From G963666945 sp963666945 (GTDB lineage: Bacteria > Bacteroidota > Bacteroidia > Bacteroidales > Marinifilaceae), in contig CAXXRT010000017.1 in NCBI GenBank assembly GCA_963666945.2, forward strand, positions 1-64,000: a DNA stretch of 64,000 bases. Reading direction: 5' to 3'. The notes beneath the pieces are model-generated. The model had not been told where the DNA came from, made no database searches, and saw only the letters and a list, made by a program, of their open reading frames with translations. Below, in pieces: positions 22,387-31,910 of this stretch (position 1 is the stretch's first letter; each line of letters opens with the position of its first letter). A program made the position numbers and the translations under genes.

Positions 22387-25300
22387 CTAAAAATTTAAAT
22401 CAATATTAAAATTCCAGCTTGATGTAGGGGCATAAGAATAGCTCTGACCACCTGTAAAGTTATACTGGGGATCCATACCCTTCAAGGAGGTAAATGTGTG
22501 AATATTATCACCGATGACACCTATACGAAGAGTTTTTCCATTGGACCTATTACTTCCCAAAGAGAAAGTGTAACCAATACCTAAACTTTTAAAACCCAAA
22601 TAAGATGCATCAAAAAGATTACGATCAGTAGCTTGTATCAGATAACCATTTTCCAAACGAGGAATATCGGTTTTATCTCCTTTGTTTCTCCATCTCCTGT
22701 TCATATCTTTATGCCAATTTCTGCCAAAAGTATCAGATCCCATAATGGTCGCATAATTACTATCCAAAACTTTGCCACCTACAGAATAAGTCAGCAAAAT
22801 AGAGATATCAAAACTTTTATAGTTAATCTGGTTTGAAAAACTTCCATGAAATTTAGGTTCTCTGGAACCCATCACTTTATAGGCTTCATACTGCGGAGTA
22901 TTCATTTTCACTCTTTCGTTTTTATCATTATACCCCCAGTATAATTGATCACCTGTATCTTCAGATACTCCAGCTGATTCCGGAAGATAGTACGAATATA
23001 TAGGTTCGCCAACTTTAATAATCATAGCCCCTTGCCGAATGGGGGTATCATCAGCTAATGCAGTAACACGATTGCGGTAGCAGCTTGCCAGTAATGTAGT
23101 ATTCCAACTTAAATCGCTTGTTTTTACCGGAGTAATTCCAATAGTAACATCAACACCTTTATTTTGCATATCTCCTACGTTCTCATATATTCCCGAATAG
23201 CCAGAAGAAAACGGTAATTCACGAAAAAGAAGCATATCACTGGTCTTCTTTAAAAAGTATTCAACCGATAGAGAAAGACGACTAGCAAACATCTTGGATT
23301 CAATTCCAATATTAAAGTTCCCGCTCTTTTCCCATTTTAGATTTTTATTTTCAAGCTGTGAGGCAAGCAATCCCGGACGATATCCATTGGAATAACCATA
23401 CTTATAAGTACGCTGCCAGGCATTATATGCACCAACTGCATCATTACCCTGTTCTCCATAACTAACTTTAGCTGTTAAATTATTCAACCAATCAAACTTT
23501 TTAAGTGCAGCCATCTGGCTCAACCTACATGAGCAACCAATTGACCAGAAACTTCCCCATCTGTTACTTGTATGAAATCTCGATGACCCATCTTTACGAA
23601 AACTTGCCGACAAATAATATGTATCATTAATATTGTAGTTTACCTGAGACAGATAAGATACCAAACGATAACGGTTGGTTGAGGAGTTTGAATTTTTAAC
23701 AGTACTTCCTTCACCTAACTCTTCGGAATCTCCAAAAATAAAACCCGTACGACTGCCAATAAGATCAGACATTTCTCTGTCGTAATATTCGTGACCAAGC
23801 ATAATGTCCAAAGCACTATTGTCGAATTTCTTATTATAATATAGAAGTTGATTGGTTGTATAACTAAATAAACGTGACCATATTTTAGTCATATTTCCTT
23901 GCGAATTGACCGCATTTCCAGAAAAGGGATTATAAAACTGATGATCAGAAGCATTGGAATAGTCCATACCCAGATTTAACACAAAACGGAAATCCTTTAA
24001 AAAAGAAAGTTGATCTAAATTTTCTCCTGACAGATCAAAAAAACCACGCATACTTGTATTTTCATCCTTGGAACCAGCCTGATCTTCAAAAAGCAATGCT
24101 ACAGAATTAAACCTCTGCAGATAGGGACGTTGGTTACCATAATCGTATTGAGGATTTCCATCTTTAAGTACAAGATCTCCTGTTGATGCATCACGAACAT
24201 ACAATGGATATATTGGAGCAATAGTCTGTGCAGAATACCATACGTTACTTGCACTTGATCCTGATGAAGGAATATTGGCTGACTTTGTTAATGCAAACGA
24301 GGAAGACAGTCCTATCTTACAATATTCATTTAATTTGCTCTCCACATTTACACGAGCAGAGTAACGTTCAAATCCTGATCTTACAGCTAATCCTTCCTCG
24401 TCAAGATAACCAAACGAAAGGTAATACCGGGTTTTATTATTTCCTCCTCTTGCCGATAACACATATTCTCTGCGAATTGGTCTGGAAGCCATAACCTTGT
24501 CTAACCAATTATCCTGCCATTTAAGCTCAGCCCCTGAAACCATTTTCCCGCTTGATGGATTTATAAGCTTATCTGAAGAAATTGTAAACGGATTATACTG
24601 TTCTCCTCCTAAATTATCCATATATCTGGTCATTGCCGCTAAATTTGCCTGCGACTCAGAAAGACCAGCTGACATAAGATTAAAACGGGTGTAATCATAG
24701 TTTGCCTCCATAAATTCCTGTTCATTCATCATTTCATATTCCGGCAATGCTCGTTTTATTAATCCAACAGAGGCTTTAAATGACATACTACTTTTCCCAT
24801 CTTGTCCCTTTTTAGTTGTTACCACAACCACTCCATTGGCTCCTCTTGAGCCATATAATGCAGATGCAGAAGCATCTTTAAGAATGGTCATGGTTTCAAT
24901 ATCTTGTGGGTTTAAAGCACTGGTACTGCCTTCATAAGGAACCCCATCAACCACATAAAGAGGTGTAGCCGATGCATTTATTGATCCAATTCCCCGAATA
25001 ATAATAGCTGATCCGGATCCCGGACGTCCACTTCCAGAGGTACTCATAACTCCGGCAACAACACCGTCCAACGATTTTGTGACATTAGCCACAGATCGTT
25101 GTTTAAGACGTTTTGCAGAAACCACCTCAGCCGAACCGGTAAAAGACTCCTTTTTTGCTGTACCATAAGCAACTACCATTACCTCATCTATCTGTTCCGC
25201 ATCAGATTTTAACATTATTAAATAAGTATCTCTTTGATCTACGAGTAAAGTATAACTTCTCATTCCAACAAACGAAAAAATAATCTCACTTTTATCGCTC

Positions 25301-25485
25301 ACTTTTAGCTTCCAGCTTCCTTCAATATCGGTTGCGACTCCTATACTGGAGCCAACAAGTACTACAGATACTCCAGGTAAAGGTTCGCTAGTTTTTGCAT
25401 CTATTACGCGCCCTGAAATCTCCCGCTCCTGCCCAAAGGATAAAAGCGAAAGAAAAAGTAAAAATATAGTATAGAAATAATTCAT
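22387..25485 (-). CDS. SusC/RagA-family TonB-dependent transporter (pair 2)
   Basis: Outer-membrane importer of 1,032 residues. Signal peptide (LLSFGQ), carboxypeptidase-regulatory-like domain (REISGRVIDAKTSEPLPGVS), TonB-box region (IDEVMVVAYGT), plug domain with the SusC signature IRGIGSINASATPLYVVDGV and LKDASASALYGSRGANGVV, then the 22-strand barrel ending in Phe (FNIDLNF). There is no STN domain, so it is not itself an anti-sigma signalling receptor. It starts 4 bp after the subtilase stop, suggesting translational coupling. Confidence 0.96.
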   Translation of the reverse strand: MNYFYTIFLLFLSLLSFGQEREISGRVIDAKTSEPLPGVSVVLVGSSIGVATDIEGSWKLKVSDKSEIIFSFVGMRSYTLLVDQRDTYLIMLKSDAEQIDEVMVVAYGTAKKESFTGSAEVVSAKRLKQRSVANVTKSLDGVVAGVMSTSGSGRPGSGSAIIIRGIGSINASATPLYVVDGVPYEGSTSALNPQDIETMTILKDASASALYGSRGANGVVVVTTKKGQDGKSSMSFKASVGLIKRALPEYEMMNEQEFMEANYDYTRFNLMSAGLSESQANLAAMTRYMDNLGGEQYNPFTISSDKLINPSSGKMVSGAELKWQDNWLDKVMASRPIRREYVLSARGGNNKTRYYLSFGYLDEEGLAVRSGFERYSARVNVESKLNEYCKIGLSSSFALTKSANIPSSGSSASNVWYSAQTIAPIYPLYVRDASTGDLVLKDGNPQYDYGNQRPYLQRFNSVALLFEDQAGSKDENTSMRGFFDLSGENLDQLSFLKDFRFVLNLGMDYSNASDHQFYNPFSGNAVNSQGNMTKIWSRLFSYTTNQLLYYNKKFDNSALDIMLGHEYYDREMSDLIGSRTGFIFGDSEELGEGSTVKNSNSSTNRYRLVSYLSQVNYNINDTYYLSASFRKDGSSRFHTSNRWGSFWSIGCSCRLSQMAALKKFDWLNNLTAKVSYGEQGNDAVGAYNAWQRTYKYGYSNGYRPGLLASQLENKNLKWEKSGNFNIGIESKMFASRLSLSVEYFLKKTSDMLLFRELPFSSGYSGIYENVGDMQNKGVDVTIGITPVKTSDLSWNTTLLASCYRNRVTALADDTPIRQGAMIIKVGEPIYSYYLPESAGVSEDTGDQLYWGYNDKNERVKMNTPQYEAYKVMGSREPKFHGSFSNQINYKSFDISILLTYSVGGKVLDSNYATIMGSDTFGRNWHKDMNRRWRNKGDKTDIPRLENGYLIQATDRNLFDASYLGFKSLGIGYTFSLGSNRSNGKTLRIGVIGDNIHTFTSLKGMDPQYNFTGGQSYSYAPTSSWNFNIDLNF

Positions 25486-25489
25486 TTGA

Positions 25490-27661
25490 TTAATGTTTTA
25501 TAATACGTACTTGCTCCTTTGAGTCTCCCCATTCCGCCAATAAATGATATACTCCAGATGGCAAATTGGATAAATCACACTCTACGATTTGTTTGGTTGT
25601 ATCACTTAGAGTAAACAAAACAACTCCTTCTGAATTGGCAATTGATATCATAACCTTTTCTTCCCCTTCAATTGGAAGTACTACCGAAACCTTATTAGAA
25701 ACAACAGTTGGAAAAACACGCATATTATTACCGGTAAGCATATACCACTTTTCAACAGAAGATAAAGGCGAGACATTACCCCAACGATCTAAAGACTCAA
25801 TAGCTATATAATTAAATCCTTCAGACAAGTTGTTCAACTGATAACTAACCATTTCGCCGGCTATTTTATCTTTCATGTCTACTTCAATAGGATTCATAGA
25901 AGAAATATCATTTGCTGTAAATGGCTTATTGCTTGTATATATTTGGTAGCTCTCGGCCATGCCATCACGTTCATCAACAGGAACTACCCACTCCAACTGA
26001 CAATTATTATCTGCAATTTTCTTTATATTAATTTCAGAGACAGCAACGGGGCCAATACCATCGTTAGGATTTAATGCTAAATCGGCACGTGCTATACCAC
26101 TACCCATCATTTTCCAATAATCCGGCTCATCCAAGGAAATATCTTTTACTGATTCCAATAGTATCTTGCGTAAATTATCTGCTGTAAAGTCAGTTCCACC
26201 CATTTTTCCCACAACTAGAGCAGCAATTCCTGAAACATGAGGAGTAGCCATACTGGTTCCATTCTTATAACCATAGGCATAACCACCCGATAGGGATGCG
26301 GGAACAGTACTTAATACACCATAGTTTTGTTCGTTCATTCCGCCAGGAGCGGCAATATCTACCCACCTTCCTATATTAGCATAATACTCCCTACGATACT
26401 GTTGGGAATAAGTTGTTGCCGCACGTTCATTGAGGTGATTAGTGGCAGTAACAGCTATACACTCAGGATAAGCAGCCGGATAATAAGTTCTATCCATAGC
26501 ACCATCATTTCCTGCTGCCACAATAACAATACCTCCACGCATGGGACTATCAGGGAAAAGTTCCGGATTTCCTGCTTCTTCAACAAAATACTTGATTGCA
26601 GCCTCTACACTTGGCTCAGTAATACCAGGCTGATTATATCCCCAGCTATTTTGGGATATAACTGCTCCCATATCGGCTCCATAAACAATAGCTTTGGCAG
26701 AATTACCAGGCTGACCGTTAATAGTAAATATCTGACAACTCATAAGCCTTGCACCATCTCCTTTACCTGTTCCTCCGGCAACTCCGCAAACCCCTATACC
26801 ATTATTATTAACTGCAGATACAGTTCCCGCAACATGAGTTCCGTGCCCATGAGCCGTTATATTTCCTGTGTTATCACAAAAATTAAAACCATAAATATCA
26901 TCTACAAATCCATTTCCATCATCATCTACACCTGGCTGGCCATTTTTTTCAGATTCATTCACCCAAAGATTATCAATCAAATCGGGGTGAGTTACATCTA
27001 TTCCCCCATCAACAACAGAAACAATAACCTTATTGCTTCCTCCAGTTATTTCCCAGGCCGAGAAAAGCCCAATATTAGCCTCTTCTTTAGGTGTTTGTAA
27101 TTCTCCTCTATCATAGTGCCATTGCTTGGGAAGATATGTATCATTGAAAGGATAGTCTCTTCTGACCTCTTTAGTTGTTTTTTCTGTTAACGGAATAATC
27201 TTTCCATTGTCCATTGACACTACCTTATAAGCCGGATCAACATGCTCAAATAGTTCTGTTGTATCATAATCAAAAACAGCACAAGGAGTAATTGCTAAAG
27301 TATCAAGTGTTATCTCGTACCATAAATGCAACCCGTGTTTACGGTGTAGCTTCTCCACACGCGGAGTTGTTATAAATAAGGGTTCTATTTTTTTTACGCT
27401 ATAATGCTGCGCCAACAGATCAAGCGATGACACCCCCGTTTTATTTTTTGAAACCTGAGTCTCCTGGTATTGTTTTAATTGCTCAACTATATCATCCGAA
27501 CGGAATTTAACCCTCAAAACCCCGGGGATAATATCATTAGTACTAACTGAAACCTGCGTTTCACTTTGTAAAACAATATCCTCATCGATCTGCTCCTGAC
27601 ATGAAGTTAAAACTAAAGCCGTAAAAAAGCAGAGCGAAATATATTTAATTATTTTATTCAT
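25490..27661 (-). CDS. Subtilisin-like S8 protease with lipobox and type IX sorting domain
   Basis: 723 residues. Signal peptide with a lipobox-like VLTSC (Cys21), a pro-region, then the S8 domain. The catalytic triad is visible: Asp218 in VVDGGIDVTHPD, His273 in HGHGTHVAG, Ser470 in NGTSMATPHVSG, with oxyanion Asn385 in AAGND. A fibronectin-III-like module (about 535-640) follows. The last 80 residues (from MRVFPTVVSNKVSV to LPSGVYHLLAEW and QVRIIKH) look like a type A C-terminal sorting domain of the type IX secretion system. Carrying both a lipobox and a sorting domain is unusual. A PorV-like gene is immediately upstream (18 bp) and susC immediately downstream (4 bp). Likely role: cell-surface proteolysis feeding the SusCD pair. 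Confidence 0.92.
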   Translation of the reverse strand: MNKIIKYISLCFFTALVLTSCQEQIDEDIVLQSETQVSVSTNDIIPGVLRVKFRSDDIVEQLKQYQETQVSKNKTGVSSLDLLAQHYSVKKIEPLFITTPRVEKLHRKHGLHLWYEITLDTLAITPCAVFDYDTTELFEHVDPAYKVVSMDNGKIIPLTEKTTKEVRRDYPFNDTYLPKQWHYDRGELQTPKEEANIGLFSAWEITGGSNKVIVSVVDGGIDVTHPDLIDNLWVNESEKNGQPGVDDDGNGFVDDIYGFNFCDNTGNITAHGHGTHVAGTVSAVNNNGIGVCGVAGGTGKGDGARLMSCQIFTINGQPGNSAKAIVYGADMGAVISQNSWGYNQPGITEPSVEAAIKYFVEEAGNPELFPDSPMRGGIVIVAAGNDGAMDRTYYPAAYPECIAVTATNHLNERAATTYSQQYRREYYANIGRWVDIAAPGGMNEQNYGVLSTVPASLSGGYAYGYKNGTSMATPHVSGIAALVVGKMGGTDFTADNLRKILLESVKDISLDEPDYWKMMGSGIARADLALNPNDGIGPVAVSEINIKKIADNNCQLEWVVPVDERDGMAESYQIYTSNKPFTANDISSMNPIEVDMKDKIAGEMVSYQLNNLSEGFNYIAIESLDRWGNVSPLSSVEKWYMLTGNNMRVFPTVVSNKVSVVLPIEGEEKVMISIANSEGVVLFTLSDTTKQIVECDLSNLPSGVYHLLAEWGDSKEQVRIIKH

Positions 27662-27679
27662 ACTTAACCCAATTAGTTA

Positions 27680-28723
27680 TTAAAAACAATATCCTAGCCC
27701 TACTGCCCAGCTATTATGATATAAAGACTCCTTTTTGGCTCCCATACGGTAAGCACCCTCCAAAGACATATTCTTACCCTGAAGTTTAATACCACAACTG
27801 AAGTAGTTACGATTACCCCAATCTTCGCTCTGGTAATGATATCCTGTACGCAAAACAACAGACTCTCTCCAGCTATATTCTGCTGATACCATATACTGAT
27901 GACTTGCAAGATCGTTGGATAATGATTCATTTATAGACTTAAAAACAGAATAGTCTGTAGCTATAATATTCCCATCTTTATCGTATTCAACACCAGGAAC
28001 CAACAAACGTTTTGCCTGTATAGCAAAAGTTACTGTATGTTCATTTGGATCAATATCCCACTCCACCGATCCTCCCAAAGAAAGATGAGCAGGCAGATAA
28101 GCCTTATTACTCTCAGAACTGTATTCTAAGGGTTTTCCTATGTGTCCAACCACCAATCCTGCACGCCATATTATGTCGTTATCAGGTCTTTCATAGAACA
28201 CCGAAAGATCAGTTGATACCGAAAATGCCGACTCCCCTTCAGATTTTAATAAATCCGAGTTATATAAATGCAAAACCAAACCAACTCCCCAATAAGTACT
28301 CAGTTTATAATTATAGGAAAGATCCATGATATATTCGCTGGGTGATATCTCACCTTTATCTATACCCTGTTCATTGTAGATCGATATTGATGAGAATTTA
28401 AGATATCGCACTCCCACACCAAAGGCATGCAGATCAGAAAGTTTGTAGTATCCTGAAATTGCTCCCAAAGACAAAGTTTCGTCATTCATTTTTAAGGAGG
28501 TATAGTTTAAGGATACTGCTGATTTAGATTTAGCAAACAAATATTTTGCACTATTCCAAAATATTGAATTGGCATCAGCAGAAGTAGCCACCCCATTATC
28601 TCCCAATCCTATAGATCTGTTATCAGGACTTTGAGAGAGTAGTTGCCCCCCATGTACAATCTGGCCAGATGCCAATAAGGGAGCAACAAACAATATTATA
28701 GATATATAAATATATTTTGTCAT
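27680..28723 (-). CDS. PorV/PorQ-like outer membrane protein
   Basis: 347 residues, signal peptide then a small beta-barrel. The N-terminal signature SPDNRSIGLGDNGVATSADANSIFWN is, for the family, the mark of PorV-type proteins, which escort type IX cargo from the translocon to the surface; here it is followed by alternating strands and a final aromatic (GLGYCF). It is encoded just before a subtilase with a type IX sorting tail, so I infer a cargo-dedicated paralogue. It cannot be told from sequence alone whether it is the main PorV of the cell. The gap to the upstream gene is 3 bp. Confidence 0.75.
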   Translation of the reverse strand: MTKYIYISIILFVAPLLASGQIVHGGQLLSQSPDNRSIGLGDNGVATSADANSIFWNSAKYLFAKSKSAVSLNYTSLKMNDETLSLGAISGYYKLSDLHAFGVGVRYLKFSSISIYNEQGIDKGEISPSEYIMDLSYNYKLSTYWGVGLVLHLYNSDLLKSEGESAFSVSTDLSVFYERPDNDIIWRAGLVVGHIGKPLEYSSESNKAYLPAHLSLGGSVEWDIDPNEHTVTFAIQAKRLLVPGVEYDKDGNIIATDYSVFKSINESLSNDLASHQYMVSAEYSWRESVVLRTGYHYQSEDWGNRNYFSCGIKLQGKNMSLEGAYRMGAKKESLYHNSWAVGLGYCF

Positions 28724-28726
28724 ATT

Positions 28727-29824
28727 CTATTTTAATTGGTAATCAATACTGCCACCGGCTTTAACTTCAACCACGTTATTAACCTGATGTCCACCGTCGC
28801 TAACAATCCTTGGTACATCCTGATAAACATAGGCAACTATAGATAAATTTTCTTTTTTGAATTCTGTTGGAATAGTGTATATTGTTTCATATATAAACTC
28901 TTTTCCATCAGTTCGGTACTCTTGAGGAATTTCTATTCCAAAATCATCAGGAGTTAAATAATCACGAACTACGTGATTATGCTCGTAGTCGTTAATCACT
29001 TCTACCAGTTCTGTTTCCGGATTACGATAAGCCTGGGGAGAAATAAGCTTACTCTCCTTTAACCATATGGCCAATCCGGGAGTATGAGGATAATTGCCAC
29101 GGGCTGTTGTGAGTACTTTTACCTTAAGTTTATCTCCTTCAATACTACTTTCAATAGCTATATCTGCGCATGCTTTATTTTCTAAAACCAGGTCGAAACG
29201 CTCATATTCGCTCATATAGGTAATATCATATTCAGCATCAAGCTTAGCCTTAGGATAGCCTCCTATACAGTTGAACCAACTAGCCATTCCCCCTTCAACA
29301 AATCCCAGGCCACTTTCCTCATCACGAATTACAAAGTCACAATCCTCCTTCTGTCCAAAATCTCCATAAAAATAGAGAGTTACAAAATCTCCTCCTTTGT
29401 TTGGTTCCCAATTATTTTCACGTTGTGAAGCCATATATGGGCATACAGAACAGTTTGTGGAACTCCATACAGTTAGCAAAGCACGTTTCTTTAAAGCCTC
29501 AACTTCTGCTGCATTAATTACAATTTCATTACTAAAGGCTCCTTCATATTTTGCAATAAACTTGTAGTCACCAACTGTATTTGTAGTAAATTTATTTCCT
29601 GCAAGTTTTTCTGTTCCATTATAGATTTCAGCATTCTGGGTAATAACTTCTCCACCAAGTGTTACCGTAAATGAAACCTCTGTAGTTCCATCAGCTATAA
29701 TCTCTTGATTATCGGCCTGAAGCACTATGTCCAACGATCCCGAATCATCTGACGAACAGGAAAAAAACGAAAAGGCACAACAACAATATGTTATTAACGA
29801 AAATAATATATTCTTTAGTTTCAT
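28727..29824 (-). CDS. Omp28-related lipoprotein with thioredoxin-like fold
   Basis: 365 residues, lipobox FFSC (about Cys23), an Ig-like domain (about 30-105), then an Omp28-like region. The latter starts with LLTVWSSTNCSVCPYM, where CSVC is a thioredoxin-type CxxC. The Omp28 family has surface-exposed lipoproteins of largely unknown function, often beside TlpA and barrel genes. Here it sits between a DUF6029-like barrel and the PorV-like gene with gaps of 26 and 3 bp. Confidence 0.75.
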   Translation of the reverse strand: MKLKNILFSLITYCCCAFSFFSCSSDDSGSLDIVLQADNQEIIADGTTEVSFTVTLGGEVITQNAEIYNGTEKLAGNKFTTNTVGDYKFIAKYEGAFSNEIVINAAEVEALKKRALLTVWSSTNCSVCPYMASQRENNWEPNKGGDFVTLYFYGDFGQKEDCDFVIRDEESGLGFVEGGMASWFNCIGGYPKAKLDAEYDITYMSEYERFDLVLENKACADIAIESSIEGDKLKVKVLTTARGNYPHTPGLAIWLKESKLISPQAYRNPETELVEVINDYEHNHVVRDYLTPDDFGIEIPQEYRTDGKEFIYETIYTIPTEFKKENLSIVAYVYQDVPRIVSDGGHQVNNVVEVKAGGSIDYQLK

Positions 29825-29850
29825 AATTTTATAAATTTAAATTTAATAGG

Positions 29851-31419
29851 TTAAAAAGAACTGCTTAAAGCGATATTTAAACCGGTATAAGCCGGTGTAT
29901 ACCGACAGACCCCTCCAGAGCAACTATATCCTGCACGATAACGCCCATAGCCTAAAGCCAGGCGAGTCCGACTTCTGGAATAACTAAGTCCTCCGTTATA
30001 ATAGTGAAGTTTAGTTAAACCATGATTATACATATCATTGATATAAAAACTAAATACCGGAGCTACACTATACTCTATCTGACCGTAAACCCAGTCCTTC
30101 TGATAATCATCAGATTGCAAATATTGCAATTCCATACGTACTGCATTTCTACGATTTATTTTGTAATAAATATCCAAAACTCCAATATTCGATTTATATA
30201 TCGAGGCAGGTTTTCCTGCTGAAAGAGTATTGTATGTTTGGAAAGATCCAAGAAATTTTGTTTTTAATTTACTTCCCCAGCGCTTTACTATATCGAAGTT
30301 GATATCCTGATAAAGATGGTCCTGGCCAAATGCAAGAAACTCATAACTATCTATACCGTCTCTTTTAAGATTATAGAACGAAGAGTAATTGACATGTAAA
30401 TTCATACCATATTTACCTCCTATTACAGAACCACGTGGTATATTGTAGTAAATATCACACTGTGTACCTATCTCTCCATTTACTGCAGTTGTATGTGGGT
30501 TAAGGTTGGCTAATGCATATTCATGTTGCCTAACCAATGCAGGCAAGTAGTTTAAATTAGATACCAACCCACTTGCTGTTCGCTCTGAACGAATATCCAT
30601 ATATTCCAAACGTCGGCCTGTAATCATAATCCCCAAACCCGATCTTGCATAACCCAGGTTACATAATAAGGCTGATCCTCTGTTTTTACTATTGTTGTTA
30701 ACAATAGATGGATCCGGTGATTTTTCAACATATTCAACATTAAGCTGGAATCCCTTATGCTCCAGGTTAACTCTTCCTGAATACAAATCCACCTTTTCAG
30801 GAATATCTTGTGAACCAAGATATTGGTGATATCTATTAATCCAGCTTCCTTCAACAGTAAATTTATCCAGTGAAAGTTTTAGTATTTCTGAAAGAGAGAA
30901 CTCCAGGTCGGCACCTCTCACCTTTCCTTCACCATAGTCCATAAATTTTCTCTGACGTCCGACAAAACCTTTAGCACTTATGTATTTAGCCGAGTAAGCA
31001 ACATGCACACCTTCAATAGCATTATTAATTCCCAAAGAACGATCTTCCCAGCTTCGGAATATCAATCCATTCCCAAACTGATCGTAAAAATCACCGACTG
31101 TAACCCTAAAATTACAATCGCTGAAAGACACATACTTATTTATAAGCTTACCGTCTTTCAACTCTTGAGGATAACCTAAAAGAACGGGGTAGTAGCCCTC
31201 AAATTGAACTCCAAAATCAAAATTCCCCAAATTATAATTTAATTTCAGATAGTTATTAGTAGCAAAATTATCTTTTGGTTTTTCCGATCCAATCTCTTTA
31301 TCTGCCTGATAAATTAATGAATTTGATTCTATACTTCCAGATAAAATACCACCTTGCTGTGCTTTAAGACTATAACAAGCTATCAACACAAATACGCATA
31401 AAAGTAAGCTTCTTATCAT
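29851..31419 (-). CDS. DUF6029-like outer membrane beta-barrel protein
   Basis: 522 residues, signal peptide (CYSLKAQ), then alternating aromatic-rich strands and a C-terminal Phe (LNIALSSSF), typical of an outer-membrane barrel. Motifs such as VTVGDFYDQFGNGLIFRSWED match what I recall of the DUF6029 family. Its start overlaps the tlpA stop by 4 bases (ATGA), so the two are translationally coupled. Transported molecule unknown. Confidence 0.7.
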   Translation of the reverse strand: MIRSLLLCVFVLIACYSLKAQQGGILSGSIESNSLIYQADKEIGSEKPKDNFATNNYLKLNYNLGNFDFGVQFEGYYPVLLGYPQELKDGKLINKYVSFSDCNFRVTVGDFYDQFGNGLIFRSWEDRSLGINNAIEGVHVAYSAKYISAKGFVGRQRKFMDYGEGKVRGADLEFSLSEILKLSLDKFTVEGSWINRYHQYLGSQDIPEKVDLYSGRVNLEHKGFQLNVEYVEKSPDPSIVNNNSKNRGSALLCNLGYARSGLGIMITGRRLEYMDIRSERTASGLVSNLNYLPALVRQHEYALANLNPHTTAVNGEIGTQCDIYYNIPRGSVIGGKYGMNLHVNYSSFYNLKRDGIDSYEFLAFGQDHLYQDINFDIVKRWGSKLKTKFLGSFQTYNTLSAGKPASIYKSNIGVLDIYYKINRRNAVRMELQYLQSDDYQKDWVYGQIEYSVAPVFSFYINDMYNHGLTKLHYYNGGLSYSRSRTRLALGYGRYRAGYSCSGGVCRYTPAYTGLNIALSSSF

Positions 31420-31904
31420 CTTTTCAACTCCCTTAATTTATCGTAAACATTTTCCTCTGACAAAGGGATATATCCGGTATGGGAATAAACAACTTTGCCA
31501 TTTTTATCAAGAATGAAAAGCTGTGGCTGCATAACCACATTCATCGAACGCTTCAATGCCTGATTAGAATCGAGATATATGGTGAAAGGCCAATTTCGGC
31601 CTTTAACCATACTTTTTACTTTAGAAGATGAACGATTATCATCGGTTGATATTGCAACAATTTTAAAGCGAACTTCCTCAGCAACATCTTCCCAGGTTTC
31701 GTTAAAAGCGTCTAATTCAGAAATACATGGTTTACAGCTTGTACTCCAAAATGTTAGCACTACCGGGATTGAATCAGACATAATATTTTTAATATCTACA
31801 CTCTCCCCTTTCAAATTTGTCACCTTTACAGAAGGCAGCTGTTTTTGAGCTATTGCACAATAAAAAGATAAAATGACGATTATTAATATTGAAAATCTTT
31901 TCAT
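31416..31904 (-). CDS. TlpA-family thiol-disulfide oxidoreductase
   Basis: 162 residues with a cleavable signal (ending AIAQ) and a thioredoxin fold. The active site is WSTSCKPC (Cys57, Cys60) and the cis-Pro is in MQPQLFI. It probably reduces or transfers disulfides in the periplasm for partners in the same operon, plausibly the CxxC Omp28-like protein two genes on. Gap to the DUF4843-like gene is 6 bp and it overlaps the next gene by 4 bp. Confidence 0.88.
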   Translation of the reverse strand: MKRFSILIIVILSFYCAIAQKQLPSVKVTNLKGESVDIKNIMSDSIPVVLTFWSTSCKPCISELDAFNETWEDVAEEVRFKIVAISTDDNRSSSKVKSMVKGRNWPFTIYLDSNQALKRSMNVVMQPQLFILDKNGKVVYSHTGYIPLSEENVYDKLRELKR

Positions 31905-31910
31905 ATCTAA

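Noticed and set aside
26327..27100. A 257-codon plus-strand frame antisense to the subtilase
   Set aside because: It is a Ser/Ile-rich shadow of the S8 coding strand, which has all catalytic motifs; no start signal or family match.
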